A stretch of DNA of 64,000 nucleotides from Alcanivorax sp. 24 (GCF_004360225.1 NZ_SNUA01000014.1:1-64000), one strand, 5' to 3'; counted from the first letter of the stretch, positions 49,857 through 59,443 are shown. Notes: generated by a model not told the origin, from the letters alone. Numbers and translations are program-made.

Positions 49857-50774
49857 ATGAATCCCATTTTTGGCACAATGAAAGCAAACCACACCACAGA
49901 CCATTTGCGAGACATGAGTCTGTTCGTCGAAGTGGCGCGAGCCAAGAGCTTTCGCCGCGCGGCAGAGGCACTGGGCATGCCAAGCTCGACGCTGTCACGC
50001 CGGATACAGGCATTGGAGAGGGCGATCGGCTTGCGCCTGCTGCACCGCACAACACGCCACATCGAGCTAACCGAAGCCGGACAACTCTATTTCGAGCGCA
50101 GCCGAGGCATCGTCGAGGAAGCCCGTCTGGCACACGAACAGCTCGGCGAGCTTGTGTCGCAGCCACGCGGCGTGCTTCGCGTCTCCCTGCCGGTGGACTT
50201 CGCCATCGTATTCCTCGCCCCACACCTGCCAGAGTTCTGCCGCCGCTATCCTGGTATCGCGCTCGAGTTCGATCTGACGCCGCGCCGCGTCGATCTCGTC
50301 GCCGAACCTTTCGATGTAGCGATCCGCATGGGGATACTGACGGATTCGCACCTTGTCGGCCACAAGATCGCCCATGTGCAGCGCTGTCTCTATGCATCGC
50401 CGTCCTATCTGGATGCACATGGCGAACCAGCAACGCCAGACGAGCTATCGCAACACGAATGTCTTCTTTTTCCGAACGAAACTCATTGGACACTGCTGCG
50501 TGACAGCTCTAAGCGCCAAGTCGCCGTGAACGGCAGGTTTCATCTTAACAACGTCGGCATGATGCAGCGCCTGGCCACGTATGGCCTGGGCATCGCACTG
50601 CTCGCCCGGTCCAGCGTGCCAGATACCACGGGGGTGAGCACCCAGCGCCTCCAGCAGGTATTGCCTGACTGGCAGGCAACGCCCATTGAAGTGCATGCGC
50701 TCACTGAAACCCGCCTGCTGCCAGCGAAAGCCCAGCGCTTCATCGAGTATCTGAAAGAGCACTTGGCACAGTAG
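49857..50774 (+). CDS. LysR-type transcriptional regulator
   Basis: 305 residues with the N-terminal helix-turn-helix (about 18-78, FRRAAEALGMPSSTLSRRIQALER) and the co-inducer domain. In-frame ATG codons also exist at 49878 and 49914; MSLFVEVARAKSF at 49914 would fit the usual LysR N-terminus best, so the start is uncertain. The coding sequence looks less GC-skewed than its neighbours, which may indicate transfer with its divergent partner. Confidence 0.85.
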   Translation: MNPIFGTMKANHTTDHLRDMSLFVEVARAKSFRRAAEALGMPSSTLSRRIQALERAIGLRLLHRTTRHIELTEAGQLYFERSRGIVEEARLAHEQLGELVSQPRGVLRVSLPVDFAIVFLAPHLPEFCRRYPGIALEFDLTPRRVDLVAEPFDVAIRMGILTDSHLVGHKIAHVQRCLYASPSYLDAHGEPATPDELSQHECLLFPNETHWTLLRDSSKRQVAVNGRFHLNNVGMMQRLATYGLGIALLARSSVPDTTGVSTQRLQQVLPDWQATPIEVHALTETRLLPAKAQRFIEYLKEHLAQ

Positions 50775-51246
50775 GCGGCACGAGCCGCGCCCGCTTCGAA
50801 ACGACCCACCGGGAATTAGCGGCAGAAATACGGGCGGGAACGATTGCCTTCCCAAACGTGCGATGATCACCAATCCGATTCGCCAACCGCGCCGTTCAAT
50901 GCGCGCGCTCACAGCAGTTGTAGAGAGAGCGGACTCGGATCTGCGGATAAGCGTGCGGTCCTTGGCGATCGTCACCACTACAGCGCGATCCGGCTTGCTT
51001 TCTCAAGGCTCTTATGTGGCTCCCAGCCCACAACGCCGCGCTTTCAGCCATCCATAGCTAACTGATTACGCTGCATACGCTTTCAAGTCTTGCCTAATCT
51101 GCGCAAAAGGCATTGTGTCGGCCCTTTGTCTGTGGCCACGGCGCACCTCTTTTCTGGCCAGTCGTCCATGAAGTGACTCACCATCGCCTTCCTTGCCGGA
51201 TTAGAGCACCATGGGAATTCCGATAGTGATGCCGTGGAGGATACCC
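50775..51246. other. Intergenic region without recognisable genes
   Basis: 472 bases between the LysR gene and the AarF-type gene. Short open frames on both strands match nothing I know. It lacks clear hairpins; decayed coding sequence is possible but not shown. Confidence 0.5.
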
Positions 51247-52572
51247 GTGGCCAAACGAATCCGTAACCCGCTTGCCGGCAGCGGGCGCCTGCTCAAGCTG
51301 ACGGGCATGACCACCTCCATCGCCACTCGCGTGGCCACGCATCAGGTCAAGAGCTGGTTCCAGGATGACGCTCTGCGCGAAACCAACCGCGAAGCCCTGA
51401 TGCGCCATATCGGAAAGGAAGTCGCGGCCACACTGGGGGAGATGAAAGGCGCGGTGATGAAAGTGGGGCAAATCGCCTCGCAGATGCAGGACATACTGCC
51501 CAAGGAAATCAGTGAACAACTGGCGGTACTGCAGAACGCCTCCGCGCCGATGCAATTCCACGTTATCCGCCGCCAGTTGGAAACCCATCTGGGCGGCAAG
51601 CTCGCCGACCATTTCAGCGAATTTTCCGAAACGCCCTTCGCGGCCGCCTCCATCGGCCAGGTCCATGACGCGATTACCCGGGATGGAGAATCGGTGGTGG
51701 TCAAGGTGCAGTATCCAGCGGTGCGCAGCTCGATCGATTCGGATATGCGCCACCTTAAACGCATCCTTAAGCTCGGCAGCCTTCTGAAAGTCAATGAAGC
51801 CGCACTGGATGCGGTGTTTCAGGAGATCCGCTCACGCCTCGACGAAGAGCTGGACTACCATCAGGAAGCGCGCAATTTGAATCGCTTGCGCGATTTTCAT
51901 CGTGAGCACCCCTGGCTGGTGATTCCCCGTGTTCATGAGTCCCTGTCCGGTGAAGCGGTTCTCACCCTGAGCCGCGAAGACGGCGTCCCCCTGCATCAGG
52001 TCAACGACGAGAACGGCTTCGACCAGCCTTTACGGAACCAGTTGGGCGAGCGCCTGTTCGACGCCCTTGCGGCGGAGATATTCCAGTTAGGCACCGTCCA
52101 TTGCGACCCCCATCCGGGAAATTTCGCCTTCCGTCGGGACGGCAGCATCGTAATGTACGATTTTGGCGCGGTGAAACATCTCAGCGGAGAGGATATCGAA
52201 CTGTTCGGCGAGGTGATCAACGCCGCCACCCGTGGCGACTGGCAACGCCTTGACGCTGGCCTGATCGAACTGGGGGCGCGCCGCCCCGACAGCCATCCAC
52301 CACCGGGATTCTACGATCGTTGGGTACCGCTGATACTGAGCGGATTCTCTTCCGAGCCGGTCAATTTCACCGACGCCCGGGTTCACCTGGATATGGTGGA
52401 AACGGTGCGCAAAACGCCTTTATCAGCACTGCTGACATTTCAGCCTTCATCGCGGACATTATTGGTGGAGAGAGTGGTGAGCGGGCACTATTGGACCATG
52501 AAGGCCCTGGGGGTTCGTTCTGCGTTTTTGCCGCGCCTGCAGTCCAGCATGGCGGCGACGAAAGCGGGGTAG
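51247..52572 (+). CDS. ABC1/AarF (UbiB-type) atypical kinase
   Basis: A protein kinase-like fold ATPase of the ADCK/UbiB family, linked to ubiquinone or lipid metabolism. Characteristic motifs: KVGQ (72-75) in the N-terminal extension, the alanine-rich loop AAASIGQVH (about 132-140), VVVKVQYP with the invariant lysine, CDPHPGN and YDFGAVK. No C-terminal membrane helices are obvious, unlike UbiB. I chose the GTG at 51247 because GGAGG lies at good spacing; an ATG at 51211 has none. Length is 441. Confidence 0.85.
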   Translation: MAKRIRNPLAGSGRLLKLTGMTTSIATRVATHQVKSWFQDDALRETNREALMRHIGKEVAATLGEMKGAVMKVGQIASQMQDILPKEISEQLAVLQNASAPMQFHVIRRQLETHLGGKLADHFSEFSETPFAAASIGQVHDAITRDGESVVVKVQYPAVRSSIDSDMRHLKRILKLGSLLKVNEAALDAVFQEIRSRLDEELDYHQEARNLNRLRDFHREHPWLVIPRVHESLSGEAVLTLSREDGVPLHQVNDENGFDQPLRNQLGERLFDALAAEIFQLGTVHCDPHPGNFAFRRDGSIVMYDFGAVKHLSGEDIELFGEVINAATRGDWQRLDAGLIELGARRPDSHPPPGFYDRWVPLILSGFSSEPVNFTDARVHLDMVETVRKTPLSALLTFQPSSRTLLVERVVSGHYWTMKALGVRSAFLPRLQSSMAATKAG

Positions 52573-52629
52573 GCCCTTTTCTGCTCAAACCCCTTGCCCC
52601 GCCGTTTCAGATTGCCGAAACACACTGGC

Positions 52630-53181
52630 TCAGAACGCCGAGCGCAAACCGACACTGATACCAGAGATTTCCTCTTCGTCCTTGTCAAAATAACGCATGT
52701 ATTCAAGGTTCATGCCGAGGGTATCAGTAAGGTTCACATCGATACCCGCGCCGTAGGATTGATCCTCGAAACGGCGACTGTCGTCCACCTGATAATTGAC
52801 TCCCGCCAGGGTCCCTTCAGCCTTCACCGTGCCTTTCATTTTGGTGTAGCCGCCGATGATATAAGGATGCACCGATTCCGCCAGCGGCGCGGACAATTTC
52901 ACATAAGCGCCGTACATATTGTCCATTTCAAAGTCCACGATCCCTCTGGAATCTTCATCAAATCCCAAGCCGCCGCGGATCTCCATTCCGAGATAATCAT
53001 TGAACTCATAGCCAGCACGAAAAACGGCGGAGTCAATTTTCAGCGTATCGCTGTCGTACTCCTCGTTATCGTATTGCATTTGAGTGTAGTTGCCGCCGAT
53101 AAAGGGACCAGCCGCGTAGGCCCCGCCCGCGGTGAGCGAGAAAGTGACGGCTACTGCTGTCGCGAATTTCCGGGTCAACAT
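52630..53181 (-). CDS. Small outer-membrane beta-barrel protein
   Basis: 183 residues with a signal peptide (cleavage near residue 23, AYA|AG), eight alternating strand-like segments and a C-terminal phenylalanine, the BAM recognition signal. Pattern resembles OmpX/OmpW/OprF-N-type porin-like barrels (PF13505). AAAGGAG precedes the ATG. It converges on the AarF-type gene. Confidence 0.85.
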   Translation of the reverse strand: MLTRKFATAVAVTFSLTAGGAYAAGPFIGGNYTQMQYDNEEYDSDTLKIDSAVFRAGYEFNDYLGMEIRGGLGFDEDSRGIVDFEMDNMYGAYVKLSAPLAESVHPYIIGGYTKMKGTVKAEGTLAGVNYQVDDSRRFEDQSYGAGIDVNLTDTLGMNLEYMRYFDKDEEEISGISVGLRSAF

Positions 53182-53387
53182 AAATCACTCCTTTCTAGCA
53201 AGTTGAACCACTCGGGTTACAACGGTGTGACTTATGCTATCCGGGGGAGTTCAGGAGCGGGGTTAAATGGCGTTAAAAGCGGGCGACGCAGTTCGCATTT
53301 TTCGCGGGGATTTTTCTTTCGTCTTTTCGTCACCAGGCATGGCGATAACGAAAAATTTTCACTTGGACCCTGTTCATGATCCTAAAG

Positions 53388-54746
53388 CTACTGCGAATTG
53401 TTTAACGCCCGCAGCAGGTAATCAGCGAAACGACTGAGGTCATTCAGGCTGGAGCAACGACGGGCGGCACGACAGTAAGGTTCATACTTGGCCATGATGG
53501 CATCACCGCTGTTCCAGCGCGACGGATGCTCCGGGTTCAACCAAAACACCTGACGGGCACGGCGCGAAATTTCCGCCAGATACTCTTCCCCCGCCGGAAG
53601 ATCGTTATTACGCGCGTCCCCGAGAATGATCACCGTGCTGCGCCGATCTATCTCCCGGCCACAGGCTTGCTGAAAAGACTCGAACATATAGCCGTAGTCG
53701 GTACCACTGCCGGAAACCCGGTCAAGAATACGCCCTACCGCCACATCGGGATTGTACTGACGAAAGTCGTCGGTGACTTCGTCAAAGCGGGCGGCGAAGG
53801 CGAAACTGCGTACCTGAGGCAGAACATCATTCATGGCATAGAGGAACTGCAACAGAAACCGGGCCGCCTCACGCACCGATCCGGAAACATCGCAAATCAC
53901 ATACACTTTGCTTTTCAGCTTGCGCCGTTCACGCCAGTGCAACTGCACCGGCACCGCGTTGTAGCGCAGGCTGGATACCAAAGTGCGACGGGCATCCATG
54001 GCGCCGCGTTTGGCGCGTTTTTGCCGACGTTGATGCAGGGCGGCAAGGCGGCGCGCCATGCGTCGCACCAGGTCCTGAATCTGGTGGTATTCACGCAGTT
54101 CACGAAACGGCGCCGCCCGCATGGTGTGTTCCCTGAGCGCACGGCCATGGGCCCGGCCGTGCAACTCGAATTGCCGCCGCACGTACTGACTGGCTCGCTC
54201 CCGCACCTGCTGGCGCCAGTCACGCAACTGCTCCGCCCGGTTCTGGTCCCGACGGCGTGGTGACGCCGCCAAACGCAGAATATCGTCGTCCACTGCCCCC
54301 ATGCCCATGTTCATCACCAACTGCCGGGCGAACAAGCCCTGCTGGGTGATGACCTGCATGGCGGTGAAGTCCTGCTGGGCGGCGGCCTCGGCAAGACTCT
54401 GGGTCAATTGCTCCGGCGACTGGGCAATCAGATTGGCGGTGGTTTCCGACAAGTCTCCGCTATCCAGATCGGTGGTATCGGGCAAAGCACCGGTGTCGGT
54501 TTCTTCTTCACCCTCGTCCGTCCGCATGGATTCGAATTGGAAAAAATCATCGAAACACTGGTCGAAGCAGGCACGGTCCACCTGAGCCTTCACCAGCGTC
54601 TGGGCCAGCGCTTCGCGAAATTGCTCCCGCGGGTGGTAGCCGGTCAGGGCCGCGGCCCGCATGGCCTCTTCCGCTTCCACCGGAGAAATACGAATCCGCG
54701 CCCCCCGCAGGGTGCGGACAAACTCATGCAGACGACGATCAACCAT
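53388..54746 (-). CDS. vWA domain protein (CoxE-like)
   Basis: 452 residues. A mainly helical, charged N-terminal half (1-270) is followed by a von Willebrand A domain with the MIDAS motif DVSGSV and the downstream T/D in GSGTDYG. Such proteins act with MoxR-type AAA+ ATPases in metal-centre or complex maturation. It follows the MoxR gene by 9 bases, so they form one operon. Confidence 0.85.
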   Translation of the reverse strand: MVDRRLHEFVRTLRGARIRISPVEAEEAMRAAALTGYHPREQFREALAQTLVKAQVDRACFDQCFDDFFQFESMRTDEGEEETDTGALPDTTDLDSGDLSETTANLIAQSPEQLTQSLAEAAAQQDFTAMQVITQQGLFARQLVMNMGMGAVDDDILRLAASPRRRDQNRAEQLRDWRQQVRERASQYVRRQFELHGRAHGRALREHTMRAAPFRELREYHQIQDLVRRMARRLAALHQRRQKRAKRGAMDARRTLVSSLRYNAVPVQLHWRERRKLKSKVYVICDVSGSVREAARFLLQFLYAMNDVLPQVRSFAFAARFDEVTDDFRQYNPDVAVGRILDRVSGSGTDYGYMFESFQQACGREIDRRSTVIILGDARNNDLPAGEEYLAEISRRARQVFWLNPEHPSRWNSGDAIMAKYEPYCRAARRCSSLNDLSRFADYLLRALNNSQ

Positions 54747-54755
54747 GGCGGGCTC

Positions 54756-55685
54756 TCAAAGCGCGCGTTGCTTGCTGAACCAGTGCGGCAGCAAACCCCG
54801 CGCCAACGTCACATCCTGCTCATTCTTGAGGATCAGAGTCAGCGTCTGTTCGACCAGATCAGGCTCGAGGCTGTCCGCATGCAGCAATACCAGAGCCCGG
54901 GCCCAGTCCAGGGTTTCGGAAATGGCCGGCAGTTTCTTCATGTCCTGCTCGCGCAGGTGCTGAATGAAACCCACCAGTTGCTCACGCAAGCGGTCGCCAA
55001 GCTCCGGCACCCGCTCGGCGACAATGCGACGCTCCAGATCCGGTTCCGGATAGGGGATGTAGAGATGCAGGCAGCGGCGCTTGAGAGCGTCGGACAGTTC
55101 ACGCTGATCATTACTGGTGAGAAAAACCAGGGGACGATGGCGGGCACGCACCGTACCCAGTTCCGGAATGGATATCTGAAAATCGGAGAGTAGCTCCAGC
55201 AGGAAAGCCTCGAATTCCTGATCCGCCTTATCGATCTCGTCGATCAGCAGGACTACCGGCTCGTCCGCGCGCAACGCCCGCAGCAGCGGGCGGGGCTCCA
55301 GAAACGTATCGCTGTAGAAGGCATCGCCAAGATCCCCGAGACGCGCCATTCCCTGCTCCAGACTCTCCGCATCCGACAGCAGGGAACTGAGCTTGTCGCG
55401 CAACAATTGCGTATAGAGCAACTGCTTACCGTACTTCCACTCGTAGAGGGCGCGGCTCTCATCCAGCCCTTCATAACATTGCAGGCGGATCAGCGGCGCT
55501 TCCAGAAAAGCGGCGGCGGATTTGGCCAGCTCGGTTTTGCCCACTCCTGGCGGACCTTCCACCAGGATCGGCTTTTGTAACTGAGCGGCCAGGTATACCG
55601 CCAGCGCGGTGCGTTGATCACATATATAGCCCTGGCGGGCGAAACTGGCGATCACGTCATCCACGGAATCGATACGGGTCTTCAT
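54756..55685 (-). CDS. MoxR-type AAA+ ATPase
   Basis: 309 residues. Walker A GPPGVGKT (44-51), Walker B LLIDEIDKAD and sensor 1 FLTSNDQREL are present. The RR...RRCLH region gives the arginine finger. Partner of the vWA protein downstream. ATG at 55685 chosen over open upstream codons. The target is unknown. Confidence 0.88.
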   Translation of the reverse strand: MKTRIDSVDDVIASFARQGYICDQRTALAVYLAAQLQKPILVEGPPGVGKTELAKSAAAFLEAPLIRLQCYEGLDESRALYEWKYGKQLLYTQLLRDKLSSLLSDAESLEQGMARLGDLGDAFYSDTFLEPRPLLRALRADEPVVLLIDEIDKADQEFEAFLLELLSDFQISIPELGTVRARHRPLVFLTSNDQRELSDALKRRCLHLYIPYPEPDLERRIVAERVPELGDRLREQLVGFIQHLREQDMKKLPAISETLDWARALVLLHADSLEPDLVEQTLTLILKNEQDVTLARGLLPHWFSKQRAL

Positions 55686-55792
55686 GAGCGTTTGTTCTCG
55701 GTTATCCACATCCGGCTCCCCAGTGTAGGGGATTCACCGGCAGGGTCTCAGGAAGGAATGGACGCCGCCATGGCCGAAACCGACATACGGCA

Positions 55793-56152
55793 TCAATGCA
55801 GGACGGTATCGTCTCCCAACACCACGTCAAAACGTGGCGGCGCTTCCTCGATCTCCTCCTCGTTCTCACCGGTGACGTCGAAGCGCAACGAATGCACCTC
55901 GCCATCAATCATATCCGGGATACGGTCGAGAAAATCATCCAGATGATCGGAATCGAAATGACGCTCCAGGGCATCCAGATTACGCCACTGTTGCCATAAC
56001 ATGATGACCCGGGGGGAATCCGCCTGTACGTAGACTTCGTATGAAACGCAGCCTTCTTCCAGACGTGCCTCGCTGGCCAGAGTCTGGATCAGTGCCAAGG
56101 CGTCATCCCGCAGATCATCCCGCACTGGAATGAGCCCTTTGACGATTACCAT
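55793..56152 (-). CDS. Antibiotic biosynthesis monooxygenase (ABM) domain protein
   Basis: 119 residues: a ferredoxin-like ABM fold (1-95, EEGCVSYEVYVQADSPRVIMLWQQWRNLDALERHFDSDHL) plus an acidic C-terminal tail. Relatives act as quinol monooxygenases (YgiN). GGAG precedes the ATG. Substrate unknown. Confidence 0.82.
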   Translation of the reverse strand: MVIVKGLIPVRDDLRDDALALIQTLASEARLEEGCVSYEVYVQADSPRVIMLWQQWRNLDALERHFDSDHLDDFLDRIPDMIDGEVHSLRFDVTGENEEEIEEAPPRFDVVLGDDTVLH

Positions 56153-56205
56153 TGTGCTCCAGGAAATAGATTGGGAAAGACGGCTATTGTAGCACAAAGG
56201 GCGCG

Positions 56206-56244
56206 GGCCCGCTGGCGGCCTGGTTCCCAGGCCGCCAGCGGGCC
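56206..56244. terminator. 18-bp perfect GC-rich hairpin
   Basis: 56206-56223 is the exact reverse complement of 56227-56244 with a 3-base loop. It follows the TetR stop by 12 bases. No long T run follows, so termination efficiency is uncertain. Confidence 0.6.
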
Positions 56245-56256
56245 GCCGGAAGACCA

Positions 56257-56889
56257 CTAAAGGCGCTCACCCTGAGCCCAGCGACGCCCTCCCAGGGCCA
56301 GGATCGCCAGTTGCTCCACCGCGTTGGCGGCCAGTTCCTCGCGCCGCGCCGGAGAGACATCCAGCATCGCCACGCCAAGTCCGAACATCAGCGACACCGC
56401 TGCTTCCGCCTCACGCTCGGCGGGCACCGCCGGGCGCCCCTGGGCCGCCACCACCGAGCGGATATCCTCGGCCAACTCATCCACCAGCAATTGCAGCTCA
56501 CTGTGAATACGGGCCCGATAGCGCCGGCTGCGCCCAAGCCGCTGCTGCAGCAACAGGCGAAACTCGCCTTCGTTGGACAGAATGAAGCGGCCGAAACGTC
56601 CCACCAACTCCTGAATCGCCTGGCGTGGCCCGATCTCGATCATGCTGCGCCGCCCCTCCGACATGGCCACACGCAGCCGAAAGCAGGCCTCGTCAATCAA
56701 TGCCAACCCCAGCGCTTCCATATCGGGAAAATGGTTATACAGAGACGTGGCGGCGAGGCCGGCTTCACGAGCCACCTCGCGCAATCCCAGACTGTCCAGG
56801 CCCCGCCCGCCAGCCATCAATTGCCGGGCCGCGCCCAGAATCCGTTCGCGGGTTTCCTTTTTCTGCTTTTGTCGCAGGGTTTCCGTCAT
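56257..56889 (-). CDS. TetR family repressor of the acyl reductase
   Basis: 210 residues with an N-terminal helix-turn-helix (KKETRERILGAARQLM...LGLREVAREAGLAATSLYNHFPDMEAL) and a ligand-binding domain of the FabR/DesT-like kind. Divergent to the fatty acyl reductase gene, with a perfect palindrome over that promoter and a half site near its own. It is likely to sense acyl-CoA or acyl lipids; ligand is inference. ATG at 56889 chosen over a TTG three codons upstream. Confidence 0.85.
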   Translation of the reverse strand: MTETLRQKQKKETRERILGAARQLMAGGRGLDSLGLREVAREAGLAATSLYNHFPDMEALGLALIDEACFRLRVAMSEGRRSMIEIGPRQAIQELVGRFGRFILSNEGEFRLLLQQRLGRSRRYRARIHSELQLLVDELAEDIRSVVAAQGRPAVPAEREAEAAVSLMFGLGVAMLDVSPARREELAANAVEQLAILALGGRRWAQGERL

Positions 56890-56970
56890 TCTCAACAAAC
56901 AACTGTTAGTTATTACTTATCCCTATATAGCCATAAAAGGCAGGCTTCTTGCAACAGCCTGGGGAGGCTG

Positions 56971-57017
56971 TTGACATTAGAAGGTAATGACCACAAAATA
57001 ACTAACACTTGTTAGTT
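56971..57017 (+). promoter_or_regulatory. Promoter and TetR operator of the fatty acyl reductase gene
   Basis: TTGACA (56971-56976), 17 bases, CAAAAT (56994-56999), and then AACTAACA-CT-TGTTAGTT (57000-57017), a perfect 8-bp-arm palindrome that covers the region just after -10. A half copy TGTTAGTTAT lies at 56904-56913 in front of the TetR gene, so the regulator may repress both genes. Confidence 0.75.
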
Positions 57018-57142
57018 GTAAAAACGAGACCGGTCCACGCTGGTATCGTCCGGACAAGGGGCGCATCATCGATCAGGTGCCCGGCAAGATCGCCAAACAG
57101 GCTCTACAACAAATCGTGCGTGCTAACGAGGGACTGACCACC

Positions 57143-59149
57143 ATGAATTATTTCGTCACAGGGGCCACCGGCTTCATCGGCCGCTTTCTGGTTGCCCGGC
57201 TTCTGAAACGGGAAGGCAGCCGGGTCTTCGCCCTGGTTCGTCCGGGCTCCGAATACAAGCTGGAGGCGCTGCGGCGACGCCTGGGCGTGGAGGAGCAGCG
57301 CCTGGTGCCGATCACCGGTGATCTGACGAGAAAAAGCCTGGGGCTGAGCAAGCGGGACCTGGATGACCTGCGCGGCCAGATTGACCATTTTTTCCACCTG
57401 GCGGCGATCTATGACCTCAATGCCGACGAGAACACTCAGCGTTACACCAATATCGAAGGCACCCGCCAGACCCTGAAACTGGCGGAACAGTTGCAGGCCA
57501 GCTGTTTCCATCACGTTTCCTCGGTAGCCGCCGGCGGGCTCTATCCCGGCACCTTCACCGAAGACATGTTCGAAGAAGCCACCGGCCTGGACAATCCCTA
57601 CCTGCTGACCAAGCATGAATCGGAAGCGCTGGTGCGCCAGGAAAGCCAGATACCCTGGCGCATCTACCGGCCGTCTCTGGTAGTGGGCCATTCCCAGACC
57701 GGGGAAATGGACAAAATCGACGGCCCGTACTATTTCTTCAAACTGATCCAGAAGCTCAAGGATTACCTTCCCAACTGGTTCCCGCTGGTGGGCGTGGAAA
57801 GCGGCCATTTCAACATCGTTCCAGTGGATTTCGTGGCCAACGCACTGGATCACATCGCCCATCAAACCGACGGCAATGGTCAGTGTTTTCACCTGACCGC
57901 CGGGCGCAGCTATAACTTCAGCGAGGTGATGGACATCATCGCCGGTGCCGCCCAGGCGCCGCGCATGCCGGTGCGCCTGGATAATCGTGTCTTCAACGCG
58001 GTACCCGGTTTCGTCAGGAAAGGCGTCAACGCACTGACACCGAAAGCCCTGATCAACCAGTTGCTGGAAAGCCTGGATATTCCCCCCACCATCGTTCAAT
58101 TCCTGACGTTCCCGACCCAGTATGACAATCAGCGGGCCAGGGCCGCACTGGAGGGCAGCGGCATTGAAGTGCCGGATCTGGAAAGCTACATCCAGCAGTT
58201 GTGGGATTTCTGGGAAAACCACCTGGACCCGGAACGGGATCAACGTGAGGATGAATTGCAGCCGTTGCCATCGCTGCCGGACAAGGTGGAAGACAAGGTG
58301 GTACTGATCACCGGAGCCACTTCCGGGATCGGCAAGGCCTCGGCCCTGAAGCTGGCTCGCGCCGGCGCCACCGTGCTGGTGGTGGCCCGTACTCCCGAAA
58401 AACTGGAGGAAACCCTGCACGAGATCAAGCAGGTGGGGGGCATCGCCCGGGCCTACCGCTGCGACGTCTCGAAGCTGGAGTCCGTGGACGACCTGGTGAA
58501 AGAGGTCCTGGAGGATTACGGCCGGGTCGATATCCTGGTGAACAACGCTGGCCACTCCATTCGCCGCTCGGTGGTCAACTCGGTCTACCGCTTCCACGAT
58601 TTCGAGCGCACCATGCAGCTGAACTATTTCGGCTCCTTGCGGCTGATCATGCGCCTGCTACCGAGCATGCTCGAACAGGGCAGCGGGCACGTCATCAATA
58701 TCTCCAGTATCGGGGTTCTGACCAACGCGCCGCGTTTCTCCGCCTATGTGGCGTCCAAGGCCGCGCTGGACTCGTTCACCCGTTGCGCCGCCAGCGAGCT
58801 GGCTCACCAGGGTATCCGTTTCACCACCATCAACATGCCTCTGGTGCGCACGCCGATGATCGCGCCCACCAAGCTGTACAATCACGTGCCCACCATCAGC
58901 CCCAGCCAGGCGGCGGACATGATCTGCGACGCCATCGTGCGCCAACCCAAACGGATCGCCACCAGTCTCGGCGTTCTCGGCCAGGTGATGCACTTCATTA
59001 CTCCACGGGCCACGGAAACGATCATGAACACCGGCTACAAACTGTTCTCCGACTCCGCCGCCGCGATGGGGCGACGCGAGCGCACGCCGAAGCGGATCAG
59101 CCGGGAGCAGGCGGCCTTCTCGCGGCTGTTCAAGGGGATTCACTGGTAG
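57143..59149 (+). CDS. Two-domain fatty acyl(-CoA) reductase
   Basis: 668 residues. The N-terminal extended SDR domain (NAD_binding_4) has TGATGFIG (6-13) and YLLTK (153-157); the C-terminal classical SDR domain has TGATSGIG (390-397), NNAG and YVASK. The arrangement and much of the sequence match my recollection of the Marinobacter reductase Maqu_2507, which reduces acyl-CoA (through the aldehyde) to fatty alcohol for wax esters; long runs such as ERTMQLNYFGS and INMPLV are shared. ATG at 57143 chosen because it begins MNYFVTGATGFIG. TetR is divergent. Confidence 0.9.
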   Translation: MNYFVTGATGFIGRFLVARLLKREGSRVFALVRPGSEYKLEALRRRLGVEEQRLVPITGDLTRKSLGLSKRDLDDLRGQIDHFFHLAAIYDLNADENTQRYTNIEGTRQTLKLAEQLQASCFHHVSSVAAGGLYPGTFTEDMFEEATGLDNPYLLTKHESEALVRQESQIPWRIYRPSLVVGHSQTGEMDKIDGPYYFFKLIQKLKDYLPNWFPLVGVESGHFNIVPVDFVANALDHIAHQTDGNGQCFHLTAGRSYNFSEVMDIIAGAAQAPRMPVRLDNRVFNAVPGFVRKGVNALTPKALINQLLESLDIPPTIVQFLTFPTQYDNQRARAALEGSGIEVPDLESYIQQLWDFWENHLDPERDQREDELQPLPSLPDKVEDKVVLITGATSGIGKASALKLARAGATVLVVARTPEKLEETLHEIKQVGGIARAYRCDVSKLESVDDLVKEVLEDYGRVDILVNNAGHSIRRSVVNSVYRFHDFERTMQLNYFGSLRLIMRLLPSMLEQGSGHVINISSIGVLTNAPRFSAYVASKAALDSFTRCAASELAHQGIRFTTINMPLVRTPMIAPTKLYNHVPTISPSQAADMICDAIVRQPKRIATSLGVLGQVMHFITPRATETIMNTGYKLFSDSAAAMGRRERTPKRISREQAAFSRLFKGIHW

Positions 59150-59278
59150 CGGGTTCGTTCCGCGCGATGGTGGCGGCCGCCAGGGATGGTGGTCATAAAA
59201 AGGTTCATCGCGGTTTAGCGGGAAACGGCCTTGCCTTCCATCATGGACAGCGGAGCCGTATTACGCCCGCTAGTAGAC

Positions 59279-59315
59279 GTCCATTCCGGTCATTCCAGTC
59301 ATTCCAGTCATTCCG
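59279..59315 (+). repeat. Tandem 9-base repeat
   Basis: GTCCATTCCG, then GTCATTCCA twice, then GTCATTCCG: four near-identical units downstream of the reductase gene. Confidence 0.8.
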
Positions 59316-59327
59316 CTATGAACCATT

Positions 59328-59352
59328 AAAAAAGGCCCCGCCGTGGGGCCTT
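59328..59352 (-). terminator. Rho-independent terminator after the epoxide hydrolase gene
   Basis: On the minus strand AAGGCCCC/GGGGCCTT with a 5-base loop runs into six T. Weaker for the plus strand. Confidence 0.8.
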
Positions 59353-59443
59353 GAAAAGCCGGATATACCGGAAGCATACGCAGCGGGGCTTGCGCCCCGG
59401 AGAGAATAGTCTCCGATTCACGCCCGGGCCCCCTTGATGCAGA

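Noticed and set aside
50844-51065. 73-codon frame on the plus strand
   Set aside because: No family likeness, no clear ribosome site; may be chance or decayed sequence.
57104-58597. 497-codon open frame on the minus strand
   Set aside because: Antisense to the acyl reductase; no recognisable motif.
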